Assembly: GCA_963777855.1 (NCBI GenBank)
Contig: CAVZRW010000004.1
Span: forward strand, 248,001 to 312,000
DNA length: 64,000 bases
From: Prado023 sp963777855
GTDB taxonomy: Bacteria > Actinomycetota > Actinomycetes > S36-B12 > CAIYMF01
Direction of reading: 5' to 3'
Below, piece after piece: positions 26,842 through 37,008 of this stretch. The number at the start of each line of letters is the position of its first letter. Within the stretch, counting starts at the first letter, position 1. The notes below the pieces were generated by a model that was not told where the DNA came from, made no database searches, and saw nothing but the letters and a program-made list of their open reading frames with translations. The position numbers were made by a program, and so were the translations under genes.

Positions 26842-27600
26842 TCACCCGCCCGACGGCAGGCGCCGCAGCAGCGGCTCGATGAGATCCAGCGGCAGCGGGA
26901 AGATGATGGTCGATGACTTGTCCCCGGCCACCTCGGTCAAGGTCTCCAGATAGCGCAATTGAATGGCCTGGGGTTGCTGGCCCAGGATGCGCGCGGCCTC
27001 GGCGAGCTTCTCGGCCGCCTGCTGTTCACCTTCGGCGTGAATGACCTTGGCGCGGCGCGAGCGTTCCGCCTCGGCCTGGCGGGCGATGGCGCGGATCATC
27101 GATTCATCCAGATCCACGTGCTTGATCTCCACATTGGCGACCTTGATCCCCCAGGCATCGGTCTGGGCGTCGAGGATGGTGCGGATGTCGTGATTGAGCC
27201 GCTCGCGCTCGGCCAGCATCTCATCCAATTCATGTTGGCCCAGGACCGAGCGCAAGGTGGTCTGGGCGAGTTGGCTGGTGGCATTGCGCACCTCTTCCAC
27301 CTGAATGATCGACTTCTCCGGATCGATGACGCGGAAATAGACCACCGCATTGACCTTGACCGAGACATTGTCGCGTGAGATCACGTCCTGACTCGGCACG
27401 TCCATGACCTGGACCCGCAGGTCCACCTTCACCATCTTCTGGATACCGGGGACCAGCAGGATCAGCCCCGGCCCCTTGACCCCGGTGAAGCGGCCCAGGG
27501 TGAAGACGACCCCGCGTTCGTATTCGCGCAGGACCCGCAGGGCAGAGAGGAATAAGACACCGAGGATGATCAGCGGGACGGCGTAGACACCGAAGAACAT
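26842..27600 (-). CDS. Slipin family protein (SPFH/band 7)
   Basis: 252 residues. An N-terminal membrane hairpin (VYAVPLIILGVLFLSALRVL) is followed by the SPFH domain (REYERGVVFTLGRFTGVKGP, then QDVISRDNVSVKVNAVVYF) and a coiled-coil region rich in Ala/Glu (about 180-220). Slipins are membrane-scaffold proteins, and the family is often partnered with a NfeD protein, as here. ATG 27600 has AAGGAG nine bases upstream, placed in the end of nfeD. Confidence 0.93.
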   Translation of the reverse strand: MFFGVYAVPLIILGVLFLSALRVLREYERGVVFTLGRFTGVKGPGLILLVPGIQKMVKVDLRVQVMDVPSQDVISRDNVSVKVNAVVYFRVIDPEKSIIQVEEVRNATSQLAQTTLRSVLGQHELDEMLAERERLNHDIRTILDAQTDAWGIKVANVEIKHVDLDESMIRAIARQAEAERSRRAKVIHAEGEQQAAEKLAEAARILGQQPQAIQLRYLETLTEVAGDKSSTIIFPLPLDLIEPLLRRLPSGG

Positions 27601-27605
27601 GGCAG

Positions 27606-28311
27606 TCACTCCTTGGGTTCGGAAAGGGTCTCGACCAGCAACGTGAGGCCCTCGCGGCCCCGGACCCGGATCGGGGTGCCGCGCGGGATGAGTTGAGGGC
27701 TGCGGGCACTCCAGAATCTCACCGCGTACCTGCACGCTGCCCGCGCCCGGGAAGCCTGAGACGGCGGTGCCCAGGGCGCCCAGCAGTTCCTCGGCGCCGG
27801 TGGTGACCGGGCGGCGGCGGGCCTTGAGCGCCGTCCCGACGAGCAAGAACAGGAGCAGGGCGCTGGTCACGGCGAGCCCGCCGATCAGCGGGATGGAGAT
27901 CCCGAGGCCGGGGGCATCGCGATCGATCAGGATCAGTGAGCCGATGACGAAGACCGCGGCCCCGGCCAGGCCCAGGGCGCCGACGCTGGGCACAAAGGCC
28001 TCCGCCGTCATCAACCCCAGACCCAGTCCGATCAGTGCCAGGCCCGTCCAGTTGACCGGCAACAACTGGAAGGCATAGAGGGCGAGCAGCAGGCAGACGG
28101 CGCCCAGGATGCCGGGCAGCAGGGCGCCCGGGTTGGCGATCTCGTAGACCAGCCCGAAGAAGCCGATCAGGAGCAGGAGATAGGCAACGTTGGGGTCGCT
28201 CAGCAGGCCCAGGGGCAGGGCCTCGCGGGGAACGGCGGCCACCGTCCCCGATGCAAACAGCACGGCCAGCAGGGCGGCCAGTGTCAGGCGCCAGGGGCGG
28301 ATCGGGGTCAT
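27606..28311 (-). CDS. NfeD-like protein lacking the protease domain (one frameshift)
   Basis: About 234 residues. A signal peptide (LTLAALLAVLFASGTVAA) leads into four or five membrane segments (LLSDPNVAYLLLLIGFFGLV, ALGLAGAAVFVIGSLILID) and then the C-terminal OB-fold NfeD domain. One extra base near 27,705 breaks the frame; without it the end reads RSPQLIPRGTPIRVRGREG. Long NfeD proteins have a ClpP-like serine protease between the signal and the membrane part; it is absent here. Operon with slipin. Confidence 0.85.
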
Positions 28312-28377
28312 GTGACGGGTCTCCGGGTCTTGCTTAAGCGCAAGACTAGACCCAGGCGAGCGGCCCCGCGGGCCGCC

Positions 28378-29190
28378 TCAGGCCCAGACCAGGACCTCAC
28401 CCTGGCCGCCGTACCCCAGGTCGCCGAGCCAGCGGCGGACCCGGGTCCCGCGGCCCTGGAGCATCGCGAATGGATCGGCGGTCCCGGCCAGGTCCCGGGT
28501 CAGGAGCGTCAGGACGCTCAGGTCCTGGGTGCCGTTGTCGTTGAAGGTCGGCGGCAGGTGCGGTTCCGCGCTCAATAGCAGGGTCCCGCGGCGCATGGCG
28601 AACCCGGTGTGGGTGCCGGTGCGGCCAAGGACCAGGATGGTCCCGGCGACCATGCGGGAACCGCAATAGTCCCCGGCGTTACCGGCGATCAGGATCTGAC
28701 CGCGGCGCTGGTGGTCCCCCACCCGGTCGCCGGCGTTCCCCAGGACCTCGATGCGCCCACCGCGCATCCCGCGCCGCTCCCCGGCGATGGCGGCACCCAG
28801 GAGGTCACCCGCGTTCCCGCCGATGCGCAGGGTCCCGCCGGACATGCCGCTGCCGGCGAAGGGTCCGGCGTCGCCGCTGACCGCGATGGTCCCGCCGCGC
28901 TGCTGCCGGCCCAGATAGGCCCCACAGCGGCCCTCGATCCGGATGGCGCCCCGGGTCATGCCGGTGCCGATGCCGTCCAGGCGATCGCTGTCGGCGCGGA
29001 TCAGGAGGTCGTCGGTATCCTCGCCGGACACCGCAAACAGGTCGCCGGTCGCGACCTCCTGGTTACCGACCCACAGGGGCAGGCGGCGGATCGCGTCGAC
29101 CGACTGGCCCGCCAGCCCGTCCGGCGTGAGTGCCGCGAGGTCGATGCGCGGCAGTGGGGCGGTGATCAATTCCAGGGTTAAAGCGGTCAT
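28378..29190 (-). CDS. fhcC: Formyltransferase/hydrolase complex subunit C
   Basis: 270 residues. It is a GXGXG beta-helix protein like subunit C of formylmethanofuran dehydrogenase and the glutamate synthase C-terminus. Repeats such as GNAGDLLGAA, GNAGDRVGDH and GNAGDYCGSR fill residues 80-210. In methylotrophs FhcC belongs to the FhcABCD complex, which releases formate from formyl-cofactor. The frame is intact, unlike its three partners upstream. It is the last gene of the fhc run. Confidence 0.93.
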   Translation of the reverse strand: MTALTLELITAPLPRIDLAALTPDGLAGQSVDAIRRLPLWVGNQEVATGDLFAVSGEDTDDLLIRADSDRLDGIGTGMTRGAIRIEGRCGAYLGRQQRGGTIAVSGDAGPFAGSGMSGGTLRIGGNAGDLLGAAIAGERRGMRGGRIEVLGNAGDRVGDHQRRGQILIAGNAGDYCGSRMVAGTILVLGRTGTHTGFAMRRGTLLLSAEPHLPPTFNDNGTQDLSVLTLLTRDLAGTADPFAMLQGRGTRVRRWLGDLGYGGQGEVLVWA

Positions 29191-29204
29191 GTTGAATCCA
29201 GGAA

Positions 29205-30114
29205 TCAGTCGACCAATTCACGCAGGTGAAAGTGGTACTGCCCGAGCTTGCCGCCATAGTTGCCGGCGGAGATCCGCACCACGCCCGATTCGGCCCCCAG
29301 GCCGCAGACGGCGGCGATGCCGACCCGGGTCGCCGCGCGCACGTCGGCCTCGGTCAGCCCGTTGATGACGATCTCGAGCACCGCGCCGATGTCGGCGTCC
29401 AGCCGGGATGGCACCAGACCCCTCAGGGTCGGGCAGAAGGCGTCGTTGGTGGAGGCCATCAGTGCCTTGTACTTGGAGCCGACCTTGGAGCCGGAGCGGG
29501 CGATCCCGCCGGGGAAGGGCAGCAGGACATTGGGCAGCCGCCGGATGGCGGTCACCGCGCGCTCGCAGGCGGTGCAGGGCCTGCGGCAGGGTGCGGGCCA
29601 GGACCAGGAAGTTGCCGCCGCCCACCGCATCGGTGCGGGCGGTGAACTCCTCGCACAGGAACTCGCCGTCCATCACCGGGACGCGCCAGTAGCGCCGCCC
29701 GCCGATCCGCTTGGCGATCTGCCAGCCGTCGCCGAAGTAACGCAGGTTCTTGCCCAGCGGCACCGGCTTTTCGTCGGCCGATCTCCAGAGAGGCCGGAGA
29801 AGCAGGCGGTGGTGGGGCAGGTCAGGACGCACTGACCGACACGGCGTTCCACCTGCTTCTCCAGTTCCTTGCCGGACATGGCGAACAGCAGGACGCTGAC
29901 CCCGGGGCGGCCGTCGGGCGTCTCCTCCGGCGTCAGTTCGGACTCGATCCCGGCCTCGGCCCCGCAGCCGATGACCGAGGTGGCGAAGCCGGTCATGGTC
30001 TCACCGGCGATCCGTGCCCAGTGCGGGATCGATCGCCGTGATGATGAGGCGCGCGGCCTTCATGCCGAAGGCCTCGGCGAAGGTGTCCTCGATCTCGATG
30101 CCGTTTCGGATCAT
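29205..30114 (-). CDS. fhcD: Formylmethanofuran:H4MPT formyltransferase (frameshifted)
   Basis: About 300 residues. The start is ATG 30114 (MIRNGIEIEDTFAEAFGMKA), overlapping the fhcA stop as ATGA. Clear family segments are MTGFATSVIGCGAEAGIESE, EETPDGRPGVSVLLFAMSGK, GKNLRYFGDGWQIAKRIGG and GLGAESGVVRISAGNYGGKL. Frame changes near 30,005, 29,790 and 29,575 must be repaired. FhcD moves the formyl group from H4MPT to a methanofuran-type cofactor. It is the catalytic partner of FhcA. Confidence 0.92.
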
Positions 30115-31807
30115 GCGATACCCCGCGCCCGGCCGACAGGGATGGACGGTGACCGGGCTGCCGATGCCATCGGCCATCTCGGTCTCGGTGATGCGGAAGT
30201 TGGCCATGCGGATGCTGTGGTAGCGGTCGAACCAGCGGCCGATGCGGTGTCTCGATGGCGGGGTCGAACGCGGGCCGCACCACCTGGGTGCCGCCCCGCA
30301 CCACGCGCACCACGGCACCCGTCTTCCACGACCACCTCGCCCCCCTTGAAGACCAGCAGGGGACGGGCGAAGGTCTGTTCCGGATCGCCCAGCGGGCGAT
30401 AGACGGTGATGTCGGCGCGGGCGCCGGGGCCCAGGTGTCCGCGGTCGGTCGAGGCCCAGGATCCGCGCCGGGGCGGCGCGGGTCATGATGGCGATCTCGT
30501 AGAGGCTGTACTCGCGGTCGAGCGAGCCCAGGCAGGACAGGGCGGCGGCCTCCGGATGGATCCGGGCCAGCTGGTCGTTGCGGAAGCTCCGGTCCATCAG
30601 CAGCCGGATCAGCTGCGGGTAGCTGGTGAAGGGGGCGCCGTTGGGGTGGTCGGTGGTCAGGAAGACCCGCCAGGGGTCGTCGACCAGCAGGAACAGCTCC
30701 AGCCCGATGGCCCATTGCAGCGCGTTGACGAAGTTCTGGTCGCGATAGCGGAACGGCACCACGCCGCAGCCGGCCTCGCACTCGATGTCCATGCAGGTCC
30801 ACTTGCGGGGGTGTGCATGGCGGTGGTTGGCGTACTGGCGCATGGTGTCGCCGGACACGGTCACGGTCTGGCCGAACATGACCTGGCCGACGTCGATGGT
30901 GACGTTGCGGCTGTCGGTTGACGGCCTCGGCGATCTGCGCCGCGGCGGAGGAAAAGCGCCGGTCGCCCTCGGTGCCGTAGGTGTGGAACTGGATGTGGGT
31001 CAGATGGATGGGCAGGCCCTCGGCGGCCTCCATGGTGGCCAGGGTCGCCGCGTGGTTGCCCGGGATGCCCAGATTGCTGGCGTGGACATGGAGCGGGTGC
31101 GGGACCCCCAGCTCGATACACTGCCCGGCTCAGGGTGCGCAGGATGTCGCGCGGGGTGAGCGGGTAGTGGGGGTGGCGCTCGTCCACGTCGAGCGTGCGG
31201 GCGTTGAACTTGAAGGCGCTGATCCCGCCCGGGTTGACCACCTTGATCGCCGATGCACTGGGTCGGCGTGCAGGGTCCAGGCGACGTAGTCGTTGATGAC
31301 CTCCTGGCCCGCACCCTCGCTCATGAGCTGGAGCAGCAGGTCGTCGTTGCCGAGCATGGCGTAGCCGCCGGTGTCCAGCATCGGGGTGTCGGCCATCTCC
31401 ATGTGGGCCTGGCGGGCGTTCACCGGCAGGACCGCGGGCTCGAAGGCCGTCGTATAGCCCATCTCGGCATAGCGGTAGCCGGCGGCGAGCGTCGACGGGT
31501 GCGGCATGGCCGCCGCCGGTGCGGGTGCAGCGCGGTGCGGGGGCGCACATGGGCGCGCTGGTCCTCGGGCAGCATGGTGCGGGCGATGTTGACCTTGCCG
31601 CCGCCGATGTGGGTGTGCAGGTCGATGGCCCCGGCCATCACCAGCTTGCCGCGCAGATCGTGGGTCCGCTGCGGGCTCTCCCCGTCTGGTGCCGCGGCGA
31701 GGATGCGTCCGTCGCGGATGATAGAGGTCGCGGACCTCGCCGTCGATCCCCTGGGCGGGGTCGTAGACGCGGCCGCCGGCGAGTTTGGTCAGCATTCTGG
31801 CGTTCAT
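30111..31807 (-). CDS. fhcA: Formylmethanofuran hydrolase subunit A (frameshifted)
   Basis: Amidohydrolase-family subunit of about 560 residues, broken by at least seven frame changes. Recognisable pieces in order: MLTKLAGGRVYDPAQGIDGE, MAGAIDLHTHIGGGKVNIAR (metal-binding HTH), YTTAFEPAVLPVNARQAHME, NPGGISAFKFNARTLDVDER, IHLTHIQFHTYGTEGDRRFS, ANHRHAHPRKWTCMDIECEA and LTTDHPNGAPFTSYPQLIRL. It should hydrolyse the formyl-cofactor to formate. The start could also be ATG 31795. It lies between fhcB and fhcD, as in other methylotroph-type clusters. Confidence 0.9.
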
Positions 31808-31825
31808 TTGCGGTCGCATTCGTCT

Positions 31826-33115
31826 TCAAGCCGCTGGCTCAGTCATTCCGATCACCCGCGCCACCGACGGCAGGCCCAGGTCGCGCACCTGGCCCAGCGG
31901 CAGGGGACAGACGGCATCGCCGCGGTACCAGTGGCCGGGGTGGTCGAGGCCCGGCAGGCCCACCGGGATGAAGACCTCCGGCGCCCGTTCCCAGGCGATC
32001 CCAGGGTGACCCAGGACGATGGTCGGCCGGGCGGTGGCCGGCACGGTCGCCGGGGGCGTTGCCGGGAGCGCCTGGATCCACAGCAGCAGGTCGCACTGGT
32101 CGTGCGCCAGCAGGTCCTGGTGGCGGTAGAGTCTGGGGCTCGTAACGGAGTCGGCCCTGCTGGCGCCCGCTGCGCAGCGGGTAGCCGGTCTGCCAGGTGC
32201 AGACCTGATTGACGGTCACGTCGCCCAGGGTGCCGGCCAGGGGCAGGGCGGCGGCCCGGGTGGCGCGGTTGAGGTCCCGCACCAGTTCCACGAATCCCTG
32301 GACCGTCAGTTCCGCGTGGGGGAAGTCCAACTCGGCGGCGGCCCAGGTGACGACGGCGTAACGGGCGGCGCGCAAACTGCCCGGCCAGGGACTCCAACTG
32401 CGCGCCCGACACCCCGGGGATGGCGTCCGAGCGGACCGGCCGCCCGGCGATCAGCCCGCGCAGCAGGCCGCAGACCCCGGCCAGGTCCGAGCGTGGGACC
32501 GGGATGACGGTCGGGTGCGCTGCCGCGAGCGCGGCGGGCAGGGTCTCCTGGTCCCAGGGTCCGAGCAGGACCAGGGCGCGTTGGCCGGACGGCGAGAACA
32601 GGGCCTCGGGGGGCAGGAGCACACGCTCGACCAGTCGCGGAAAGCGGTCCAGGCACTGGCTGCCGACCACCAGGATCAGGTCGGCGCGGTTGCGCACCTC
32701 GGTCAGGGTGGCGGTCATCCAGCCGCCGTCCTGGAGGACCAGCAGGTTGCGAAAGAGCGCGTCGCCGTTGACATGATCGAGCAGGGCGCCGCACCGGTCG
32801 GCCAGGTCCAGGACCGCCCGCATGCCGTTGACATCGGTCACCAGTCCGCCGAACAGGGGCGCGCAGCGCCGCCGCGATGAGTCGCGCGCACCCTGGCGAC
32901 GGCCTCGTCCAGGGAGACCGGCCGGCCCTGGATCTCGCGGCGTCCCGGGCGCCTGGTCCATGGCCGCGGAGAAGGCCCCCCGGGCGACGCCGCACCCATT
33001 GACCAGGACCGGCCGGCCGGCCCCGCTGCCGTCGACGCGCAGGTCGTCGCAGGCCAGCCCGCAGAAGGGGCAGGTCAGGTCTGACTGGAGTGTCGGCCGG
33101 TTCGGTCTGCCACAT
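31826..33115 (-). CDS. fhcB: Formyltransferase/hydrolase complex subunit B (frameshifted)
   Basis: About 430 residues related to formylmethanofuran dehydrogenase subunit B. It begins MWQTEPADT and soon has CPFCGLACDDLRV and NGCGVARGAFSAAM. The central part (GGLVTDVNGMRAVLDLADRC, then NRADLILVVGSQCLDRFPRL) and the end (TIVLGHPGIAWERAPEVFIP) are conserved. In the region where archaeal FwdB has its Mo/W-binding cysteine I see DHVNGDALFRN with no Cys, fitting a hydrolase complex without redox chemistry. Frame changes lie near 33,090, 32,945, 32,880, 32,370 and 32,140. Confidence 0.88.
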
Positions 33116-33696
33116 CGTTGCGCTTGGGCTCCGGTTCGTCCGGTCTGTAGGAATGGTCTGAGAGGTCCGCGATCTCCGGCACGCGAACGGTCGTGCGGCC
33201 GGACGACGGAGGGCCGGTTCAGAAAGCGTGCCAATCTGGCGCATCGGTCAATCCGGCCTGGGTGTCCGGTCCGACCGCCGGCACGGTCGCGCCTCTGCCG
33301 ACCGGGCCCAGGGGCGCGACTGTTTCTCCCGGATCAGACCGGATGTGACACAGTGATGCAGTGAAGGGACAAGGGTCGGGGTTGGCCGTCGCGGTGCGCC
33401 GGCGGTCGTTGGCGATCCGCCCGGCTGCGCCCCGGCCCGACGGTGCCCCCGATCGTCGGCCAGGGCCCGCTTGCGGGGACGTCGGCACGACGGCCATGTC
33501 GCCGGCGAGCGGACTCGTCGGCCTGAGTCGCCCTGCTCCAGCGCCGGGGCGGTACGACCGGCTCCCTGACTTCGCCGCATGTCCGCGTACGAGGGGCATG
33601 AAGATTGCCTAGAATCCTACGCCAAGCCAGTCGGCGTCGCGAGTCCGACACCGAATTCGCCGCGGCAGCGACCCCGGGTCACGCAGAGATATCCCC
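33116..33696. promoter_or_regulatory. Divergent intergenic region of the C1 cluster
   Basis: 581 bases between fhcB (leftward) and mptG (rightward), with no convincing gene. It must contain both promoters. A TAGAAT hexamer at 33,610-33,615 on the plus strand could be a -10 element for mptG, without a good -35. I saw no clear operator-type palindrome. Confidence 0.4.
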
Positions 33697-33727
33697 ATGA
33701 TCGATCGTCCGAAGCCCAAGCGTCCGA

Positions 33728-34792
33728 GTGGAGGCCCCGGCCCGTCTGCACCTCGGCTTCCTGGACCTCAACGGCGGTCTGGGCCGGCGTTTCGGCAGCC
33801 TGGGGCTGACGATCGACGCCTTTGCCACCCGACTGACGGCGCAGCTCGCCGACGATGCAGCGCCGAGGGGCCAGGGGCGGGGCGCGCGCTGGCCTGTGCC
33901 CGGGCCTATGCCGCGGCGCGCGGACTGCGCGGCGGGGTGCGCATCCGGCTCGAGCGAGGAGATCCCCGGGCACGCGGGCCTGGGTTCCGGGACCCAGATG
34001 GCGCTGGCCGTCGGCACCGCCCTGGAGCGTCTGCTGGGTTCGGGTGCCGCGGGCGGGGTCGACGCAGCTGGAACAGCCGCGCCATCGCCCGGGCACTGGG
34101 GCGCGGCCAGCGCTCGGGCATCGGTATCGGTGCCTTCGACGAGGGCGGTTTCATCGTCGACTGCGGGCGCGGCGACCTGCCCCGGGGTGCCGCCGGTGGT
34201 GATGCGGCTGCCCTTCCCCGCGGACTGGCGGGTCTTGCTGGTGCTGGACCGCCGGGGCCAGGGGCTGCACGGCGACCGGGAGGCGCGTGCCTTCGCCGCG
34301 CTGCCGGCCTTCCCGGAGGCCACCGCCGGTCACCTGTGCCGGCTGCTCCTGATGCAGTTGGTGCCGGGTCTGATCGAGGGCCGGCTGGCCGCCGGTCGCT
34401 GACGCCATCGGCCAGATCCAGCGGGCGGTCGGCGCCCACTTCGCCCCGGCCCAGGGGGGCTGTTCGCCTCCCCGGCGGTGGCCGCCGTCCTGGACTGGGC
34501 GGCGGGGCAGGGGTTCCACGGGCAGCGGTCAGTCCTCCTGGGGTCCCACGGGATTCATCCTGGTGGAGGACGCGGACCAGGCGTGCCGGTTGGAACGGGC
34601 GATCAAGGCGCGTTTCGGCGACCTGTCGCCCCTGAGTTTGCGGGTCGTCGCGGGCGCAACCGGGGGGCCGTCGTGGAGCCGGTCCAGACGGCCCCGCCAA
34701 GCACGCCCTCAGGGGCCGGCTGGCCGGCGAGGGTCGCGGGCGTCCTGGTATTCGGCACCCGCGACCTGAGCGAGGCGCCCCGCGATGAGTGA
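33728..34792 (+). CDS. mptG: Beta-ribofuranosylaminobenzene 5'-phosphate synthase (frameshifted)
   Basis: About 345 residues of the GHMP-kinase-like family. The enzyme joins p-aminobenzoate to PRPP with loss of CO2, the first committed step of H4MPT. The N-terminus EAPARLHLGFLDLNGGLGRR is diagnostic; GIPGHAGLGSGTQMALAVG (ATP-site-like motif) and SGIGIGAFDEGGFIVDCGRG follow, and it ends GVLVFGTRDLSEAPRDE. At least seven frame changes occur. GTG 33728 is used; ATG 33697 is possible if a shift lies between them. p-Aminobenzoate could come from pabB downstream. Confidence 0.88.
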
Positions 34793-34814
34793 CGCGACCC
34801 GTGAGTGAATCCCA

Positions 34815-35719
34815 ATGGAAAAGCCCTACCTGCTGCACATGATCACGGCGGCCAAGAATCTCAGTCCGTTCGACGTGAACATGGCCTGCGATGCCGGCTG
34901 GACCGTCTGCACCCCCTATACGGAGGTCGCCCTGGAGGAGGTGACAGGGCCTCACCCATGACGCGATCTTCTCCCGCGGGCCCAAGGGTGCCGCGCGCAC
35001 CGGGATCTTCCTGGGCGGTCGTGACATCCACCTCGGCATGGACATGCTCGCCGCCGCCCGGGCGGCCATGGTGCCGCCCTTCGCGGTCTCGGTCTTCGCC
35101 GACCCCAGCGGCGCCTTCACCACGGCCGCGGCCATGGTCGCCGGGGCCGAGTCCACTGCTGCGCCGCGCCCACGGGACCGAGCTGGCCGGGTGTCGCTGC
35201 CTGGTCTTCGGCGGCACCGGGCCGGTGGGGTCGGCCGCGGCGATCCTGGCCGCCCGGGCCGGGGCGCGGGTGACGATCGTCAGCGTCTTCGGCCTGGCCC
35301 GGGCCGCGGAGGTCGCCCAGCACTGTAACGCGCACTGCGCGGTGAATCTCCAGGGGGCGGACGGCAGCAGCGATGCGCTCATCCTGGACCTGATGGTCGA
35401 GGCCGATCTGGTGTTCAACGCGGCCGCCGCGGGGGTGCAGATGTTGCGCACCCACCAGATCGGCGCGGCCGGTCAGCTGAAGGTCGCCTGCGACGTGAAT
35501 GCCGTCCCCCCGGCCGGCATCGAGGGGATCGGGGTGATGGACCAGGGGGTCCCGGTGCCGGGGTCCGGCAGCGGCGCCCTGGGTCTCGGGGCACTCGCGG
35601 TCGGCAACCTCAAGTACCAGGTCCAGCAGGGCCTGCTGCGGCAGATGCACGAGGCGGGTTCGCCCCAGTATCTGGGGCTCGACGAGGCACTGGAGGCGGC
35701 ACGTCGGTATGCGGACTGA
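34815..35719 (+). CDS. mtdB: Methylene-H4MPT dehydrogenase (two frameshifts)
   Basis: About 300 residues. It oxidises methylene-H4MPT to methenyl-H4MPT with NAD(P)+. Start ATG 34815 (MEKPYLLHMITAAKNLSPFD). The substrate domain includes DAIFSRGPKGAARTGIFLGG, and the Rossmann domain has VFGGTGPVGSAAAILAARAG. It ends LDEALEAARRYAD. One extra base near 34,947 and one near 35,156 explain both breaks. It lies 22 bases after mptG and overlaps the next gene, so the plus-strand genes form one operon. Confidence 0.92.
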
Positions 35720-36931
35720 GCCCGACCGAACTGCTCCTGGTGGCCAACAGCGCCCGCGCCATGGCCGAGTCGGCGGTGCGCGGGGGCTTCGGGGTCCGGG
35801 TCCTGGACGGCTTTTGCGATCGAGGATACCCGGGCGCTGGGGGCCTGCACCCGGGTGCCCATGGCGGGTTGGGGTCTGGACCCGGCGGGGGTGCGCGCCG
35901 CGATCGAGCGGTGCTGCCGCGGGGGTGCCGAGGTCGGTCTGGTCTACGGGGCTGGACTGGAGTCGTCGCCCGGCGTGCTGTCCGACCTCCCCGCGGGCGT
36001 GCGGTTGCTGGGGAACGACCCGCGGGTTCATCGACCTGTTGGGCGACCCGGTCCGGCTCTTTGGCTTGCTGGACGGACCTGGGGATCCCCCACCCGGAGA
36101 CCCGCCTCGACCCGCCCCCCGCGGGTGCCCCCGCGCCCTGGCTGCTGAAGGCGTGCGGCGCGAGCGGCGGCCAAGGCGTGAGTCCCTGGCGGGACGGGTG
36201 CGCGCGGCCGGCGACCCCCCACTACTTCCAGCGCCGGCTGGACGGGGACCCGATGTCCGTGCTCTTTATCGCCGACGGCAAGGCACTCGCGATCATCGGC
36301 TTCAACCGCCTGCTGGTGGCGGACGGCGGGGCCGCGGCGGCCCTTCCTCTATGGCGGGGCCATCGGCCAGGCGACCCTGGCGGCCCCGGTGCGGCAGACG
36401 GTCGCTGGCTGGGCCGCGGCCCTGGTGCGCGGCGCTGGGTCTGCGCGGACTCAACAACCTGGACTTCATCCTGCACCAGGGCACGGCTCTGGCTGCTGGA
36501 GCTCAATGCCCGGCCCTCGGCCACCCTGAGCCTCTACGAGGGTCAGTGCGACGGGGGCTGGATCGGGCATCATGTGCGCGCCTGTCTCGGGGCCTTGCCC
36601 GGGTCGCCAGTCCGCCCTGACGCCCTGGTCCGCGGTCAGCGGGTCGTCTATGCCCCGCTGGGGCTGCGCATCCCCGCGGGTCTGACCTGGCCGCACTGGT
36701 GCCGGGACCGGCCGCCCGCCGGGACCGCGATACCCCGGGGCGCGCCTTGTGCACCGTACTGGCGGATGGCGCGAGGCCGACAGGTGCGGCGCTGTTGGCC
36801 GCGCGTGCGAACACCTGCTGGCCCGCATCGGAAACTGTCACGCAGGGGCGCCGGGTTCGCCGAGGATAGAATCGGTCGAGTACTGTTCAGCGCGGGGCGA
36901 ACCGGCAAGCCAGCGAGCCCCGGGTGAGTGA
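35711..36931 (+). CDS. ATP-grasp domain protein of H4MPT clusters (frameshifted)
   Basis: About 400 residues. The N-terminus (ELLLVANSARAMAESAVRGG, FGVRVLDGFCD) is a pre-ATP-grasp fold; GLVYGAGLESSPGVLSDLPA and LLKACGASGGQGVSPWRDG are typical of the COG2232 type, and LRGLNNLDFILHQG, LLELNARPSATLSLYEGQ carry the metal-binding Asn/Glu region. Such genes sit in methylotroph H4MPT clusters, and a role in cofactor assembly (amide ligation) is inferred. The exact start and end are blurred by about eight frame changes; the start may overlap the mtdB stop. Confidence 0.75.
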
Positions 36932-37008
36932 TGAGTATCCATTGAACCGTGCGCCCTCTGCGGTCGATGCGCCCCTGCGTGAAAACATTCAGCGATCGGC
37001 GAACTGTC

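Noticed and set aside
26842..28311. A 489-residue NfeD-slipin fusion
   Set aside because: The joining segment is NfeD sequence read in the wrong frame after one extra base near 27,705; normal stop, ribosome site and ATG for slipin are present.
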